32,636 bases of DNA from the NCBI RefSeq assembly GCF_900116755.1, contig NZ_FPBY01000017.1:1-32636 (forward strand), in the 5' to 3' direction. Shown here in pieces: positions 1 through 8,176 of the stretch. Origin of the DNA: Clostridium sp. DSM 8431 (GTDB lineage: Bacteria > Bacillota > Clostridia > Clostridiales > Clostridiaceae). Each line of letters begins with the position of its first letter. The stretch's first letter is position 1. Under the pieces are notes generated by a model. That model saw nothing but the letters and a program-made list of their open reading frames with translations, did no database searches and was not told the origin of the DNA. Position numbers and translations under genes: made by a program.

Positions 1-50
1 TTTCCATCAATACTATATAACTGCTTTTTTAAATCACTTAAATTTTTCAT
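1..50 (-). CDS. N-terminal fragment of a probable ABC-class ATPase (COG3044-like), cut by the window edge
   Basis: The minus strand opens a frame at position 50 that reads MKNLSDLKKQLYSIDG and runs off the window. Its ATG overlaps the stop of the DUF1836 gene (ATGA), which is typical of translational coupling, so the two genes are probably one operon. A start of the form LxxLKKxLxSIDG followed by GKGYKAYK is what I remember for the predicted ATPases of the ABC class (COG3044). Only 16 residues are visible, so the family call is a guess from a short match; the existence of the gene is better supported by the overlap. Confidence 0.5.
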   Translation of the reverse strand, partial: MKNLSDLKKQLYSIDG

Positions 51-616
51 TTCTCATTCTCCTCTCCTAAAAGTTCATCTATTAACTTTTCTGCCATTCT
101 TCTATACATGTTACTCATTGAAATCATAGATGAAATCAATAAAAATTTATCTTCATATTTAACTTCTTCATTTATAATTTCATTTACTTCTTTATTATAA
201 AATTCTTTAAATTCATTACCATCTTCTTTTTTCACTTCAAGATATCTAATATATAAATCTCTTAAATCATAGCCATCTTCACTTTCATATTTTTCAACTA
301 TTGGTTTTAATATAGTTTTTATATCGCTAATTGATAATGTTCCTTTAAATTCATATATTAAGCTCATTAGCATTAAATGTTCTTTAGTATATTTTTTATT
401 TTTTACTGCCATAAATAACTTTGCCTTTGCATAATTATTTATCATAGTTTTTGTTAATACCTTATCATCATCATTTCTTTTTAAATCAGATAATTTAGCC
501 TCAAATAGCTGAATTACTTGATCCATATATAAATCTAAATCTGGAATATCCTTAACTTCAATTTTATTGTCTATCTTTAAACCACTAATTAAATCTAATA
601 CATCTTCTTTCTTCAT
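47..616 (-). CDS. DUF1836 family protein
   Basis: A 189-residue acidic soluble protein with no signal peptide or membrane segment. The central part (about residues 25-110), with IPDLDLYMDQV, TKTMINNYAKAKL and KNKKYTKEHLMLM, matches what I recall of DUF1836 proteins of Bacillota, which are thought to carry a MerR-like winged helix. The biochemical role of the family is unknown to me. The start is the ATG at 616, preceded by GAGGTG with good spacing. It is the first gene of a short minus-strand unit and overlaps the next gene by four bases. A DNA-binding role is only an inference from the predicted fold. Confidence 0.8.
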   Translation of the reverse strand: MKKEDVLDLISGLKIDNKIEVKDIPDLDLYMDQVIQLFEAKLSDLKRNDDDKVLTKTMINNYAKAKLFMAVKNKKYTKEHLMLMSLIYEFKGTLSISDIKTILKPIVEKYESEDGYDLRDLYIRYLEVKKEDGNEFKEFYNKEVNEIINEEVKYEDKFLLISSMISMSNMYRRMAEKLIDELLGEENEK

Positions 617-670
617 AAAGACACCTCTATATCTAGTTATTAAAACTACTTTTTGTTTTGCTCATATATA

Positions 671-699
671 ATATTAATAGTATGCAGGAGATATTTCAA
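671..699 (-). promoter_or_regulatory. candidate sigma-A promoter for the DUF1836 gene
   Basis: Reading the minus strand, TTGAAA (694-699) and TAATAT (671-676) are separated by 17 bp, about 55 bp upstream of the start at 616. The -35 is good and the -10 only fair, in very AT-rich DNA, so this is tentative. Confidence 0.4.
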
Positions 700-752
700 G
701 AAAATCATAGTAGAAACCTGTTTTTACTGTAAATTTTCCCCTTAAATAAATG

Positions 753-781
753 TTGACTTTTCTATCACCAAATATGATAAT
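753..781 (+). promoter_or_regulatory. probable sigma-A promoter for the hemolysin III family gene
   Basis: TTGACT (753-758) and GATAAT (776-781) are separated by 17 bp. The -10 ends about 57 bp before the chosen start at 839. Both boxes are one mismatch from consensus. Confidence 0.6.
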
Positions 782-838
782 CATAATATATTAAGAAGTA
801 GTTTTTAAAACTATATGATGTTTTATGGAGGTGTATAT

Positions 839-1489
839 ATGTTTAAATATTTACGTGAACCTGTAAATGGATTAACTCATTTAATTGGAGCTGTACTTTC
901 TTTAATTGGTTTAATTGCCTTATTAGTAAAAGTTTCTGTTGTTAATGGTACCTTAATTGACTATATAGCAATATTAAGCTTTGGTATAAGTATGATTTTA
1001 CTTTATAGTGCTTCTGCAACATATCACTCGGTTATCGGAAAAAATTCAGTTATTAAAATACTAAAGAAAATAGATCACTCTATGATTTTTGTATTAATAG
1101 CAGGTTCCTATGCACCTCTATGTTTAATAGCATTACAAAATTCAATCGGACACACTCTATTTACCATTGTAGTGGCTTGTGGCTTAATTGGTATTGTATT
1201 TAAAATATGCTGGGTCACATGTCCTCGTTGGGTAAGTAGTACAATTTATATAGTTATAGGATGGTTTGCTGTCTTTGCAATTTATCCTTTATCAAAAGTT
1301 TTAGAACCAACAGGTATATTTTTACTTCTATTTGGTGGAGTATTATACACTATTGGTGGAGTAATCTATGCACTTAAGAAAGACAAAATTAAAATTGGAC
1401 TTTTTGGTACTCATGAAATTTTTCATATTTTCATTATGCTAGGTTCTCTATGTCATTACTTATGTGTATTTTGTTATGTATTACAATAA
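839..1489 (+). CDS. hemolysin III / PAQR family membrane protein
   Basis: A 216-residue integral membrane protein with about seven hydrophobic helices. It has the family hallmarks: an N-terminal EPVNGLTHLIGA, then SATYHS after the second helix, a KKIDHSMIF segment, and a C-terminal GTHEIFHIFIMLGS. The conserved His residues (in SATYH, DHS and HEIFH) are the presumed metal ligands of the PAQR/HlyIII superfamily. Bacterial members (YqfA/YplQ type) are often called hemolysin III, but their real role is unsettled, with membrane homeostasis as one proposal. The ATG at 815 is possible, but the start at 839 is preferred: GGAGGTG (827-833) lies five bases before it and the protein then begins at the conserved region. 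The gene stands alone, with its own promoter and a hairpin terminator. Confidence 0.88.
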   Translation: MFKYLREPVNGLTHLIGAVLSLIGLIALLVKVSVVNGTLIDYIAILSFGISMILLYSASATYHSVIGKNSVIKILKKIDHSMIFVLIAGSYAPLCLIALQNSIGHTLFTIVVACGLIGIVFKICWVTCPRWVSSTIYIVIGWFAVFAIYPLSKVLEPTGIFLLLFGGVLYTIGGVIYALKKDKIKIGLFGTHEIFHIFIMLGSLCHYLCVFCYVLQ

Positions 1490-1498
1490 TAGCCTGCT

Positions 1499-1582
1499 TT
1501 TCATTAAAGAGATTACTTATTATCTCCTTAATGAAATTTAAAAAGCTAGACAGAATAACCTCCATTATTCTGCCTAGCTTTT
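1499..1582. terminator. two adjacent hairpins between convergent genes; the second is a bidirectional terminator
   Basis: First hairpin: 1499-1513 pairs with 1522-1536 (14 of 15 pairs, 8-base loop). Second hairpin: 1541-1558 pairs with 1565-1582, with one mismatch, and is followed by a T-rich tract on both strands. The second ends transcription of the membrane protein gene (+) and of ybaK (-); the ybaK stop codon begins inside its outer arm. Confidence 0.8.
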
Positions 1583-2057
1583 ATTTTTCTACTATTATAT
1601 TTTCAAACTCTGCATTAATTGCCTTAACAACATCTTCAGCATTAGCTTCAATTTGTGAACCTATTTTTCCTCCACTAAAAATTATAGAATCAAAGTTCTT
1701 AGCACTTTCATGGAAGAATGTTTTAAATGACTTTTTCATAGCTAAAGGTGAACACCCACCTCTTATGTAACCAGTATATTTATTAATGTCCTTTACATGA
1801 ATCATTTCTACCTTTTTTTCTTTTGCTGCCTTTGCAGCTTTCTTTAAGTCTAATTCTTCTGCTACTGGTAAAACAAAAACATAAAATTCTTTAGAATGTC
1901 CTTGTGTAACCAATGTTTTAAAAACCATTTCTGGATTTTGTCCAAGCTTTTCTGCTACTGCTAATCCATCAATTTTTCCGTCTTTACATTCATATTCATA
2001 TGTTTTATATGAAATTTTATTTTTATCCAAAAATCTCATTGCATTAGTTTTTTGCAT
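1581..2057 (-). CDS. ybaK: YbaK/EbsC family aminoacyl-tRNA deacylase, probably Cys-tRNA(Pro) deacylase
   Basis: A 158-residue cytoplasmic protein matching the whole YbaK/EbsC fold, a trans-editing domain related to the insertion domain of prolyl-tRNA synthetase. YbaK removes cysteine mischarged on tRNA(Pro). Visible marks are an N-terminal TNAMRFLDKNKISYKTYEY, the conserved FKTLVTQG segment with its lysine (about residues 46-53), KKAAKAAKEKKVEM, and the glycine-rich YIRGGCSPLAMKK and FSGGKIGSQIEA loops. A GTG nine bases upstream lies within the ribosome binding site (GAAGGTG), so the ATG at 2057 is taken as the start. The gene is monocistronic and shares a terminator with the convergent membrane protein gene. 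The exact substrate cannot be read from the sequence. Confidence 0.88.
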   Translation of the reverse strand: MQKTNAMRFLDKNKISYKTYEYECKDGKIDGLAVAEKLGQNPEMVFKTLVTQGHSKEFYVFVLPVAEELDLKKAAKAAKEKKVEMIHVKDINKYTGYIRGGCSPLAMKKSFKTFFHESAKNFDSIIFSGGKIGSQIEANAEDVVKAINAEFENIIVEK

Positions 2058-2179
2058 ATTAATCACCTTCTATAATAACTTTATATATTTATTATAACTT
2101 GATTTATATCAAATTTCCCATTTTACTGATTAATTTTACAAATATACTAATAATATAACCTTTTTAAATACTATTCTAG

Positions 2180-2208
2180 TTCTTAAAGTAGACTTTATAT
2201 GTTATAAT
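2180..2208 (+). promoter_or_regulatory. candidate promoter for the ABC-F gene
   Basis: A perfect TATAAT (2203-2208) has a weak -35 (TTCTTA, 2180-2185) 17 bp upstream, about 38 bp before the start at 2246. Confidence 0.35.
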
Positions 2209-2245
2209 AACGAAATAAATAATAAATGAAATGAGGTAGAAATGA

Positions 2246-3841
2246 TTGATAACTGTATCAAATGTTAGTTTAAGATATGGCGGACGTAAACTATTTGAAG
2301 ACGTAAATTTAAAATTTACTGCTGGTAACTGCTATGGTGTAATTGGTGCTAACGGTGCTGGTAAGAGTACATTTTTAAAGATATTATCTGGGGAAGTTGA
2401 ACCTAATACAGGAGAAGTTTCAATCGCTCCAAACACAAGAATGTCAGTTTTAAAGCAGGATCACTATCAATACGATGATTTCGAAGTTCTTGAAACTGTA
2501 ATCATGGGTAATGAAAGATTATATCAAATAATGAAAGAAAAAGATGCTCTATATGCAAAACCTGACTTCTCTGATGAAGATGGTATAAGAGCTTCTGAAT
2601 TAGAAGGTGAATTTGCTGACCTTAATGGATGGGAAGCTGAATCTGAAGTATCATCATTATTACAAGGTTTAGGAATAGGAACTGATGCTCACTACAAAAA
2701 AGTTTCAGAACTTACTGGTGCTGAAAAAGTTAAGGTTCTTTTAGCTCAAGCATTATTTGGTAATCCAGGAATCCTTGTTCTTGACGAACCTACAAACCAC
2801 TTAGATTTACAATCAGTTAACTGGTTAGAAGATTTCTTACTTAACTTTGAAGGAACTGTAATAGTTGTATCCCACGATAGACACTTCTTAAATACAGTTT
2901 GTACTCAAATGGCTGATGTTGACTTTGGAAAGATTAAATTATATGTTGGTAACTATGATTTCTGGTATGAATCAAGCCAATTAGCTTTACAAATGTCAAA
3001 AGATCAAAATAAGAAAAAAGAAGAAAAAATTAAAGAACTTCAAGACTTTATTGCTAGATTTAGTGCTAATGCTTCTAAATCTAAACAAGCAACATCTCGT
3101 AAGAAGTTATTAGATAAAATTACTTTAGATGATATCGAGCCATCAAGCAGAAGATATCCATTCGTTGGATTCAAACCTGAAAGAGAAGTTGGAAATGATA
3201 TATTAACTGTTAAGGGTCTTTCAAAGACAATTGATGGTGTTAAAGTATTAGATAATGTAGATTTCTTAGTTAATAAGAACGATAAAATAGCTTTAATCGG
3301 TAACGAAATAGCTGTTACTACATTATTCAAAATATTAGCTGGTGAAATGGAACCAGACGAAGGAGAATTCAAGTGGGGTGTAACAATTACTACTTCTTAC
3401 TTCCCTAACGATAACTCTGAATACTTCAATGATTGTCACCTTTCATTAGTAGACTGGTTAAGACAATACTCTGATGAAAAATCAGAAAGCTACATAAGAG
3501 GATTCTTAGGTAGAATGTTATTCTCTGGAGAAGAAGCTTTAAAAGAAGCTAGCGTATTATCAGGAGGAGAAAAGGTTAGATGTATGTTATCTAAAATGAT
3601 GCTTTCTAATGCAAATGTATTAATGCTAGATCAACCAACTAACCACCTTGACCTAGAGTCTATTACAGCTGTAAACAATGGTTTAAGAGACTTTAACAGC
3701 AATATAATTTTTGCTTCTCACGACCACCAATTTGTTCAAACTATAGCTAACAGAATCATCGATATTAAAGATGATGGATCTATCGTTGATAGAACTATGA
3801 CTTTCGATGAATACTTAGAATTTAGTAAAAACAATAAATAA
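2246..3841 (+). CDS. ABC-F family ATPase (YkpA/YbiT-like) with one degenerate ATP site
   Basis: A 531-residue protein with two ABC domains, no membrane segments, and a charged linker at about residues 250-300, as in ribosome-associated ABC-F factors. Domain 1 has Walker A GANGAGKST and Walker B LVLDEPTNHLD but an altered signature, LTGAEKV. Domain 2 has an intact signature, LSGGEKV, but its Walker A reads GNEIAVTT with no lysine, and the catalytic glutamate is replaced (LMLDQPTNHLD). ABC sites form between the Walker motifs of one domain and the signature of the other, so one composite site is intact and the other has lost all three elements. The start is TTG at 2246, eight bases after AGGT (2234-2237); an ATG at 2242 opens another frame of eight codons. 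Family members act on translating ribosomes or in antibiotic tolerance; which applies here is not known. Monocistronic with a strong terminator. Confidence 0.9.
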   Translation: MITVSNVSLRYGGRKLFEDVNLKFTAGNCYGVIGANGAGKSTFLKILSGEVEPNTGEVSIAPNTRMSVLKQDHYQYDDFEVLETVIMGNERLYQIMKEKDALYAKPDFSDEDGIRASELEGEFADLNGWEAESEVSSLLQGLGIGTDAHYKKVSELTGAEKVKVLLAQALFGNPGILVLDEPTNHLDLQSVNWLEDFLLNFEGTVIVVSHDRHFLNTVCTQMADVDFGKIKLYVGNYDFWYESSQLALQMSKDQNKKKEEKIKELQDFIARFSANASKSKQATSRKKLLDKITLDDIEPSSRRYPFVGFKPEREVGNDILTVKGLSKTIDGVKVLDNVDFLVNKNDKIALIGNEIAVTTLFKILAGEMEPDEGEFKWGVTITTSYFPNDNSEYFNDCHLSLVDWLRQYSDEKSESYIRGFLGRMLFSGEEALKEASVLSGGEKVRCMLSKMMLSNANVLMLDQPTNHLDLESITAVNNGLRDFNSNIIFASHDHQFVQTIANRIIDIKDDGSIVDRTMTFDEYLEFSKNNK

Positions 3842-3843
3842 TA

Positions 3844-3881
3844 AAAAATTAAGCTGTATCTTTTGATACAGCTTAATTTTT
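3844..3881. terminator. bidirectional terminator between the ABC-F gene and hydA
   Basis: A perfect 17-bp stem (3844-3860 with 3865-3881) with a TTTT loop and A/T tracts on both sides, between two convergent stop codons. Confidence 0.9.
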
Positions 3882-5606
3882 TTACTTTCTATATTTTATG
3901 TGTAAATATTCATGAGCTTTTCCATGACCAGGTTCACCCATATATACATCGTACATTTTCTTTACAGCTGGATTTTCATGGGACTTTCTAATTTTTGCAT
4001 TCTTATCTTGGTTATATAAAACTGAAGCTCTTACAGTTTTAATATTAACCTTTTCAATATCTAAATTATTAACGTGAGGTTGTCCACCTCCATTAACACA
4101 TCCACCTGGGCATGCCATTACTTCTATGAAATGATATTGCTTTTCCTTCATCATCCCACTTTCCATAAACTTAGTTAAATTCTTAGCTCCATTTATTACA
4201 GCCACATTAATATCATTATCTCCAATCTTAATAGTAGCTTCCTTAATACCTTCTAATCCTCTAACTTCTGTATAATCAAGTTTATTTAACTCTTTCTTTT
4301 CAACAAATTCCTTAGCACTTCTTATAGCTGCTTCCATAACTCCACCTGTTGCTCCAAAGATAACACCAGCTCCAGTATATTCTCCCATTGCAGGATCAGC
4401 TTCTTCATCTTCAAGCTTAGCAAATTGAATCTTTGAATCTTTTATAAGCTTAGCCAATTCTCTTGTAGTTAAAACTGCATCTATTTGTCTTAGTCCATTA
4501 ATCTCCATTTCTTCTCTATCCGCTTCAAACTTTTTAGCAGTACAAGGCATTATTGTAACTGTAAAAATATTTGAAGGATCTATATCTGAAATATGAGGAT
4601 AATATGTTTTTGTTATTGTTCCAAAAATTTGTTGTGGTGACTTAGCTGATGATATATTATCTAATAATTCTGGATAATAATTTTCAACTTGTCGTACCCA
4701 TCCTGGACAGCATGAAGTAAACATTGGGAAAGGTCCATTATTCTTAATTCTATCTATAAGTTCAGTAGCTTCCTCCATTATTGTTACATCTGCACCAAAA
4801 TTAATATCAAATATTTTATTGAAACCTAATTGTCTTAATGCTGCATATAGCTTTCCTGTAACATCTTGTCCATATCCCATCTTAAATAATTCACCAATGG
4901 CAGTTCTTATAGCTGGAGCTATTGCAACGATTACATGTTTATCTGGATTAGCTAAAGCTTCCTTAACTCTATCAATATGGCTCTTTTCATTTAATGCACC
5001 AACAGGACATGCTGCAACACATTGTCCACAAAGCAAGCAATTAGTATCATCAAAACATTTTTGTTCTGTTGTAGTAACTATTCTTTTGCCATCAACATTA
5101 GCTAACTTTATAGAACCAGTTCCTGTTTTGGTCATACATGAAGCCTGACATCTTCCACATAAAACACATTTAGTTCTATCTATAGTTATTGATTTGCTTC
5201 TTTCATCAACATACTCACTTTTATCCTTTGGAAGAAAGGGAGTTGCTGCCTTTCCTTTTGACTTTATTACAAGCTTTAATAATTCACAATTTTCTCTTCT
5301 TGTACAAGCTCCACATTTAAATTCATGTTTATTAAGTATTGTAGAAATTCTAGTTTTAACTCTCTCTTTAACCTTTTCAGTATCAGTTCTTATGACCATT
5401 CCATCTTCTACTTTTGTTAAACAAGCCAAAGATAGATTATTTTTACCTTCAACTTCTACTGCACATACTCCACATTTACCAACGTTACCGCATTCTTTCA
5501 AATAACATAAAGTAGCAATATCTATGTTATTTCCTCTAGCAGCTTCAAGGATTGTGCTTCCATCCTCTACTTGATATGACTCGCCATTAATAATAACGCT
5601 TTTCAT
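3882..5606 (-). CDS. hydA: [FeFe] hydrogenase, monomeric clostridial type
   Basis: A 574-residue cytoplasmic enzyme that reduces protons to H2 with electrons from ferredoxin, disposing of reductant during fermentation. Domains in order: an N-terminal [2Fe-2S] domain with CGNVGKCGVC; a His-Cys [4Fe-4S] motif, HEFKCGACTRRENC; two ferredoxin clusters, CVLCGRCQASC and CLLCGQCVAACP; then the H-cluster domain with all three signatures, TSCCPGW (L1), MPCTAKKFE (L2) and EVMACPGGCVNGGGQP (L3). The order and length match the Clostridium pasteurianum CpI and C. acetobutylicum HydA enzymes. The ATG at 5606 is preferred because MKSVIING matches the family N-terminus; GGGGG (5617-5621) lies 10 bases upstream. 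An in-frame ATG at 5630 would add eight residues. No maturation genes (hydEFG) are in the window. Monocistronic. Confidence 0.96.
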   Translation of the reverse strand: MKSVIINGESYQVEDGSTILEAARGNNIDIATLCYLKECGNVGKCGVCAVEVEGKNNLSLACLTKVEDGMVIRTDTEKVKERVKTRISTILNKHEFKCGACTRRENCELLKLVIKSKGKAATPFLPKDKSEYVDERSKSITIDRTKCVLCGRCQASCMTKTGTGSIKLANVDGKRIVTTTEQKCFDDTNCLLCGQCVAACPVGALNEKSHIDRVKEALANPDKHVIVAIAPAIRTAIGELFKMGYGQDVTGKLYAALRQLGFNKIFDINFGADVTIMEEATELIDRIKNNGPFPMFTSCCPGWVRQVENYYPELLDNISSAKSPQQIFGTITKTYYPHISDIDPSNIFTVTIMPCTAKKFEADREEMEINGLRQIDAVLTTRELAKLIKDSKIQFAKLEDEEADPAMGEYTGAGVIFGATGGVMEAAIRSAKEFVEKKELNKLDYTEVRGLEGIKEATIKIGDNDINVAVINGAKNLTKFMESGMMKEKQYHFIEVMACPGGCVNGGGQPHVNNLDIEKVNIKTVRASVLYNQDKNAKIRKSHENPAVKKMYDVYMGEPGHGKAHEYLHIKYRK

Positions 5607-5674
5607 TGCCTTGGTACCCCCTAATTTCATGAAATAAAATATTTTTTCACTCTTTTAATATATAACTCTTACCA

Positions 5675-5680
5675 ATTATA
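5675..5680 (-). promoter_or_regulatory. candidate -10 box upstream of hydA
   Basis: TATAAT on the minus strand, about 70 bp before the hydA start, without a convincing -35. The divergent 275-bp spacer between hydA and psd must hold promoters for both genes, but no other box stands out from the AT-rich background. Confidence 0.25.
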
Positions 5681-5881
5681 GTTTAACATATTATTAAAAA
5701 AATTCATATTTTTCTGGAGTTTATTACCTTTCATTTCTATTTATTCTAATCCAAAAGCAACATTTATACTTTAAACCAAATTAATTACAATGTTACAGCT
5801 ACAATAAATTTAAAATTGTAGACTTTCAATTAATATTATCTTAAAATTGATAATATATATTTCTTAATTTGTGAGGTAAAT

Positions 5882-6769
5882 ATGATAAAAGTTTATAATA
5901 GAAAAGAAAAAACTTATGAAGTAGAAAAGGTAGCTGGGGATAGCTATTTAAAATGGTGCTATGAATCTCCAATAGGTAAGAGCTTTACAGAACTTTTTAT
6001 TAAGAAAAAACTCTTTTCACGCCTTTATGGAAAGTATTGTGATACAAAATTTAGCTCAAGAAAAATTAATTCATTTATAAATGATTTTGATATTGATATG
6101 AACATTGCAGTTAAAAAAGCTTCTGACTTTAATTCATTTAATGACTTCTTTACTAGAGAATTAAAAGATGGTGCAAGACCAGTAGATAAAAATTCTGACA
6201 TACTAATTTCTCCTGGAGATGGTCGTTTATTTGCTTATGATAATATTTCTATGGATAATCTTGTTCAAGTAAAATCAATACATTATAGCTTATCAGAACT
6301 TTTAGGAGATGCTGAGGTTGCAAAAGAATATGAAGGTGGCATATGTTTAGTTCTTAGATTATGTCCAACAGATTATCATAGGTTCCATTTTATTGATTCA
6401 GGGATTCCAAAGAAAACTAATTTTATAAATGGTAACTACTATTCAGTTAATCCTATTGCATTAGAAAGAGTTCCAAAGCTATATTGTCAAAACAAACGTG
6501 AATGGTCTATATTTAAATCTGATAATTTTGGAGATGTAATTCATGTAGAAGTTGGTGCTACTTGTGTTGGTACTATAATTCAAAGTTATACTCCTGATAT
6601 AAGAGTAGAAAAAGGTGCTGAAAAAGGATACTTTAAATTTGGTGGATCTACTACAATCCTATTCTTTAAAAAAGATACAATCGAAATAGATGAAGATATA
6701 TTAAAGCAAAGTTCTCTTGGCTTTGAATGTAAAGTACAATGTGGTGAAACTATAGGACATCGTAAATAA
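5882..6769 (+). CDS. psd: phosphatidylserine decarboxylase proenzyme
   Basis: A 295-residue protein that makes phosphatidylethanolamine from phosphatidylserine at the membrane. The proenzyme cleaves itself at a Gly-Ser bond to give a pyruvoyl cofactor; the site is visible as FGGSTT near residue 255, in a good family context (YFKFGGSTT then ILFFKKD). The catalytic Asp lies in SPGDGRLF (about residue 112) and the His in [10 protein letters not shown] (about residue 165). The length fits the roughly 295-residue clostridial form. The start is ATG at 5882 after GAGGTAA. The partner pssA is not next to it. It is divergent from hydA and ends at a terminator shared with the CARF gene. Confidence 0.96.
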   Translation: MIKVYNRKEKTYEVEKVAGDSYLKWCYESPIGKSFTELFIKKKLFSRLYGKYCDTKFSSRKINSFINDFDIDMNIAVKKASDFNSFNDFFTRELKDGARPVDKNSDILISPGDGRLFAYDNISMDNLVQVKSIHYSLSELLGDAEVAKEYEGGICLVLRLCPTDYHRFHFIDSGIPKKTNFINGNYYSVNPIALERVPKLYCQNKREWSIFKSDNFGDVIHVEVGATCVGTIIQSYTPDIRVEKGAEKGYFKFGGSTTILFFKKDTIEIDEDILKQSSLGFECKVQCGETIGHRK

Positions 6770-6793
6770 AAAAGCAGAAATTTTCTGCTTTTT
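6769..6793. terminator. bidirectional terminator between psd and the CARF gene
   Basis: A near-perfect palindrome around AGCAGAA/TTCTGCT, flanked by an A run on one side and a T run on the other, lying between the two convergent stop codons. Confidence 0.85.
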
Positions 6794-7935
6794 TATTTTA
6801 TATTTTCATTAACTATTTGTCTTAACTTCTTTTCTAAATAATTAATATTATTATCTTCTAATACTACTAAATGAATATTCATTTCTTTAGCTCTCTCAAC
6901 AATAGTAATTTTTTCTGGCTTTTTAGCTGCCACTAATATTTTTAAAGAATCTTTTCTGCCTAATCTTTCACTATATATACTAAGTTCATTTAATGCATTT
7001 TCGTCATACTTATCACTATCTTTACATGATATACAAATTAATACAGAGTCTTTTATAGCAATAACATCAATTTCATTTTTCACATTCTGTACATTTATTC
7101 CCCATGAAAATAATACTCCACACCTAACTTCATCAACTTCTTTAATATTTTTTACAGATAAATAAGTTATTACTTCAAGCCATGTACCACTTTTAAATAA
7201 AAAACTTTTTAAATAATTATCTTTAAATAATATAGATAAAGAATTTTCCTTCTTTACTTCTTCTATGCTATTTATTTTTTTTAAGTACTTAAGTAACTTT
7301 TGAAAAGCTTCTTTTTCCCCACTATTTAGCCTATTTATATTAACATCTATATTATAAATATCCTTACAATTATGCTTAAAAACAGAGTTATCATAAAGCT
7401 TCTGCTTATACTTATGCCATAAAGATAAATTAGATAGTATAGCTCTACTCATATCTATTATTTTTTTATTTTCACACAAAGAAGTAGATTCTTTTACTAT
7501 ATCTGATCCAGATAAATAGAATACCTCTTCCATAGAAATATCTTTTAAGCTACTCTCAATAACCCTACAATTATCTTTAAACACATATCTCCTTTTATTT
7601 AAAAAATCTATATATATGCTGTATATCTTTAACTCCATAGATATTTCTAAAAGTAAAAGAGAAATTATCCTGCTTCCCCCTGTTAAATTGATAATTGCTG
7701 ATTTATATTTCATTATTATACTTCTTATTATGTCTATGTTTTTTTCTTCAATTACCTGAAATGATATCTCTATATTTTTAAATATTTTAGAAAACTTAAT
7801 TGTATCTTCTTTTATTTTGCTTTCTTGTGCTTTATCTATAATAAATATTATTTTATTAATAGGAAACTTATCTATTAAAAATAGCAATGCTTCATTGTGC
7901 TCATCATATTGACTAATAATCTTATCAAATAACAT
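6793..7935 (-). CDS. CARF-domain protein with DUF1887-type PD-(D/E)xK nuclease domain (Card1/Can2-like)
   Basis: A 380-residue protein. The N-terminal half looks like a CARF (Rossmann-type) sensor: a first strand and helix at the start, strand KIIFIID (28-34), and the hallmark INLTGGSRI (82-90), which corresponds to the nucleotide-contacting NxTGGT/S motif. The C-terminal half has a restriction-endonuclease fold core: GTWLE (250-254), NEIDVIAI (287-294) and CISCK (301-305), that is E, D and K in the expected order. This layout matches DUF1887 proteins such as Card1 and Can2, nucleases switched on by cyclic oligoadenylates made by type III CRISPR systems. A TAG directly before the ATG at 7935 rules out a longer start; GAGG lies about 11 bases upstream. 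It is flanked by psd and tRNA-Arg, with no cas gene or repeat array. Ligand and substrate (DNA or RNA) are inferred from the family only. Confidence 0.85.
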   Translation of the reverse strand: MLFDKIISQYDEHNEALLFLIDKFPINKIIFIIDKAQESKIKEDTIKFSKIFKNIEISFQVIEEKNIDIIRSIIMKYKSAIINLTGGSRIISLLLLEISMELKIYSIYIDFLNKRRYVFKDNCRVIESSLKDISMEEVFYLSGSDIVKESTSLCENKKIIDMSRAILSNLSLWHKYKQKLYDNSVFKHNCKDIYNIDVNINRLNSGEKEAFQKLLKYLKKINSIEEVKKENSLSILFKDNYLKSFLFKSGTWLEVITYLSVKNIKEVDEVRCGVLFSWGINVQNVKNEIDVIAIKDSVLICISCKDSDKYDENALNELSIYSERLGRKDSLKILVAAKKPEKITIVERAKEMNIHLVVLEDNNINYLEKKLRQIVNENIK

Positions 7936-7984
7936 CTAAACAACATCCTCTACATTCATTTTACTATTCTTAGATTTCCCATTA

Positions 7985-8037
7985 GAAAAAAAAATATAAA
8001 AAAATACCTTCAAGAAAAATATCCTTGAAGGTATTTT
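7985..8037 (-). terminator. terminator of tRNA-Arg
   Basis: A 14-bp stem (8001-8014 with 8024-8037), 9-base loop, followed on the minus strand by a long T-rich tract (8000 down to 7985). It starts a few bases after the tRNA 3' end. Confidence 0.9.
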
Positions 8038-8040
8038 AAA

Positions 8041-8115
8041 TGGCAGGGCGTATAGGAATCGAACCCATAATGTACCGTCCGTAGCGGTATGTTATATCCG
8101 TTTAACTAACACCCC
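8041..8115 (-). tRNA. tRNA-Arg(ACG)
   Basis: A 75-nt cloverleaf on the minus strand. The anticodon stem is TACCG/CGGTA with loop CTACGGA, giving anticodon ACG (Arg, CGN codons). The D stem is GTTA/TAAC with GG and A20 in the loop, the T arm has a TTCGATT loop, and CCA is encoded. The acceptor stem pairs fully except that its first pair is a G-U wobble. It has its own promoter and terminator, so it is transcribed alone. Confidence 0.93.
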
Positions 8116-8135
8116 ATGTCATTCATAACATATCT

Positions 8136-8164
8136 ATCTTAACACAAAGCCATTTTAATATCAA
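8136..8164 (-). promoter_or_regulatory. promoter of tRNA-Arg
   Basis: On the minus strand TTGATA (8159-8164), a 17-bp spacer and TAAGAT (8136-8141), ending 20 bp before the tRNA. It starts just after the histidine kinase stop codon. Confidence 0.65.
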
Positions 8165-8176
8165 GTTTATTTTGAT

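Noticed and set aside
1450-1770. Plus-strand open frame after the hemolysin III gene
   Set aside because: It runs through the double hairpin terminator and antisense into ybaK, with no ribosome binding site or family match.
5631-5881. Possible Rex (redox) operator upstream of hydA
   Set aside because: A GTTAAAC-like half is present near 5681-5687, but the 18-bp inverted repeat TTGTTAA-N4-TTAACAA is not; the match is no better than AT-rich background.
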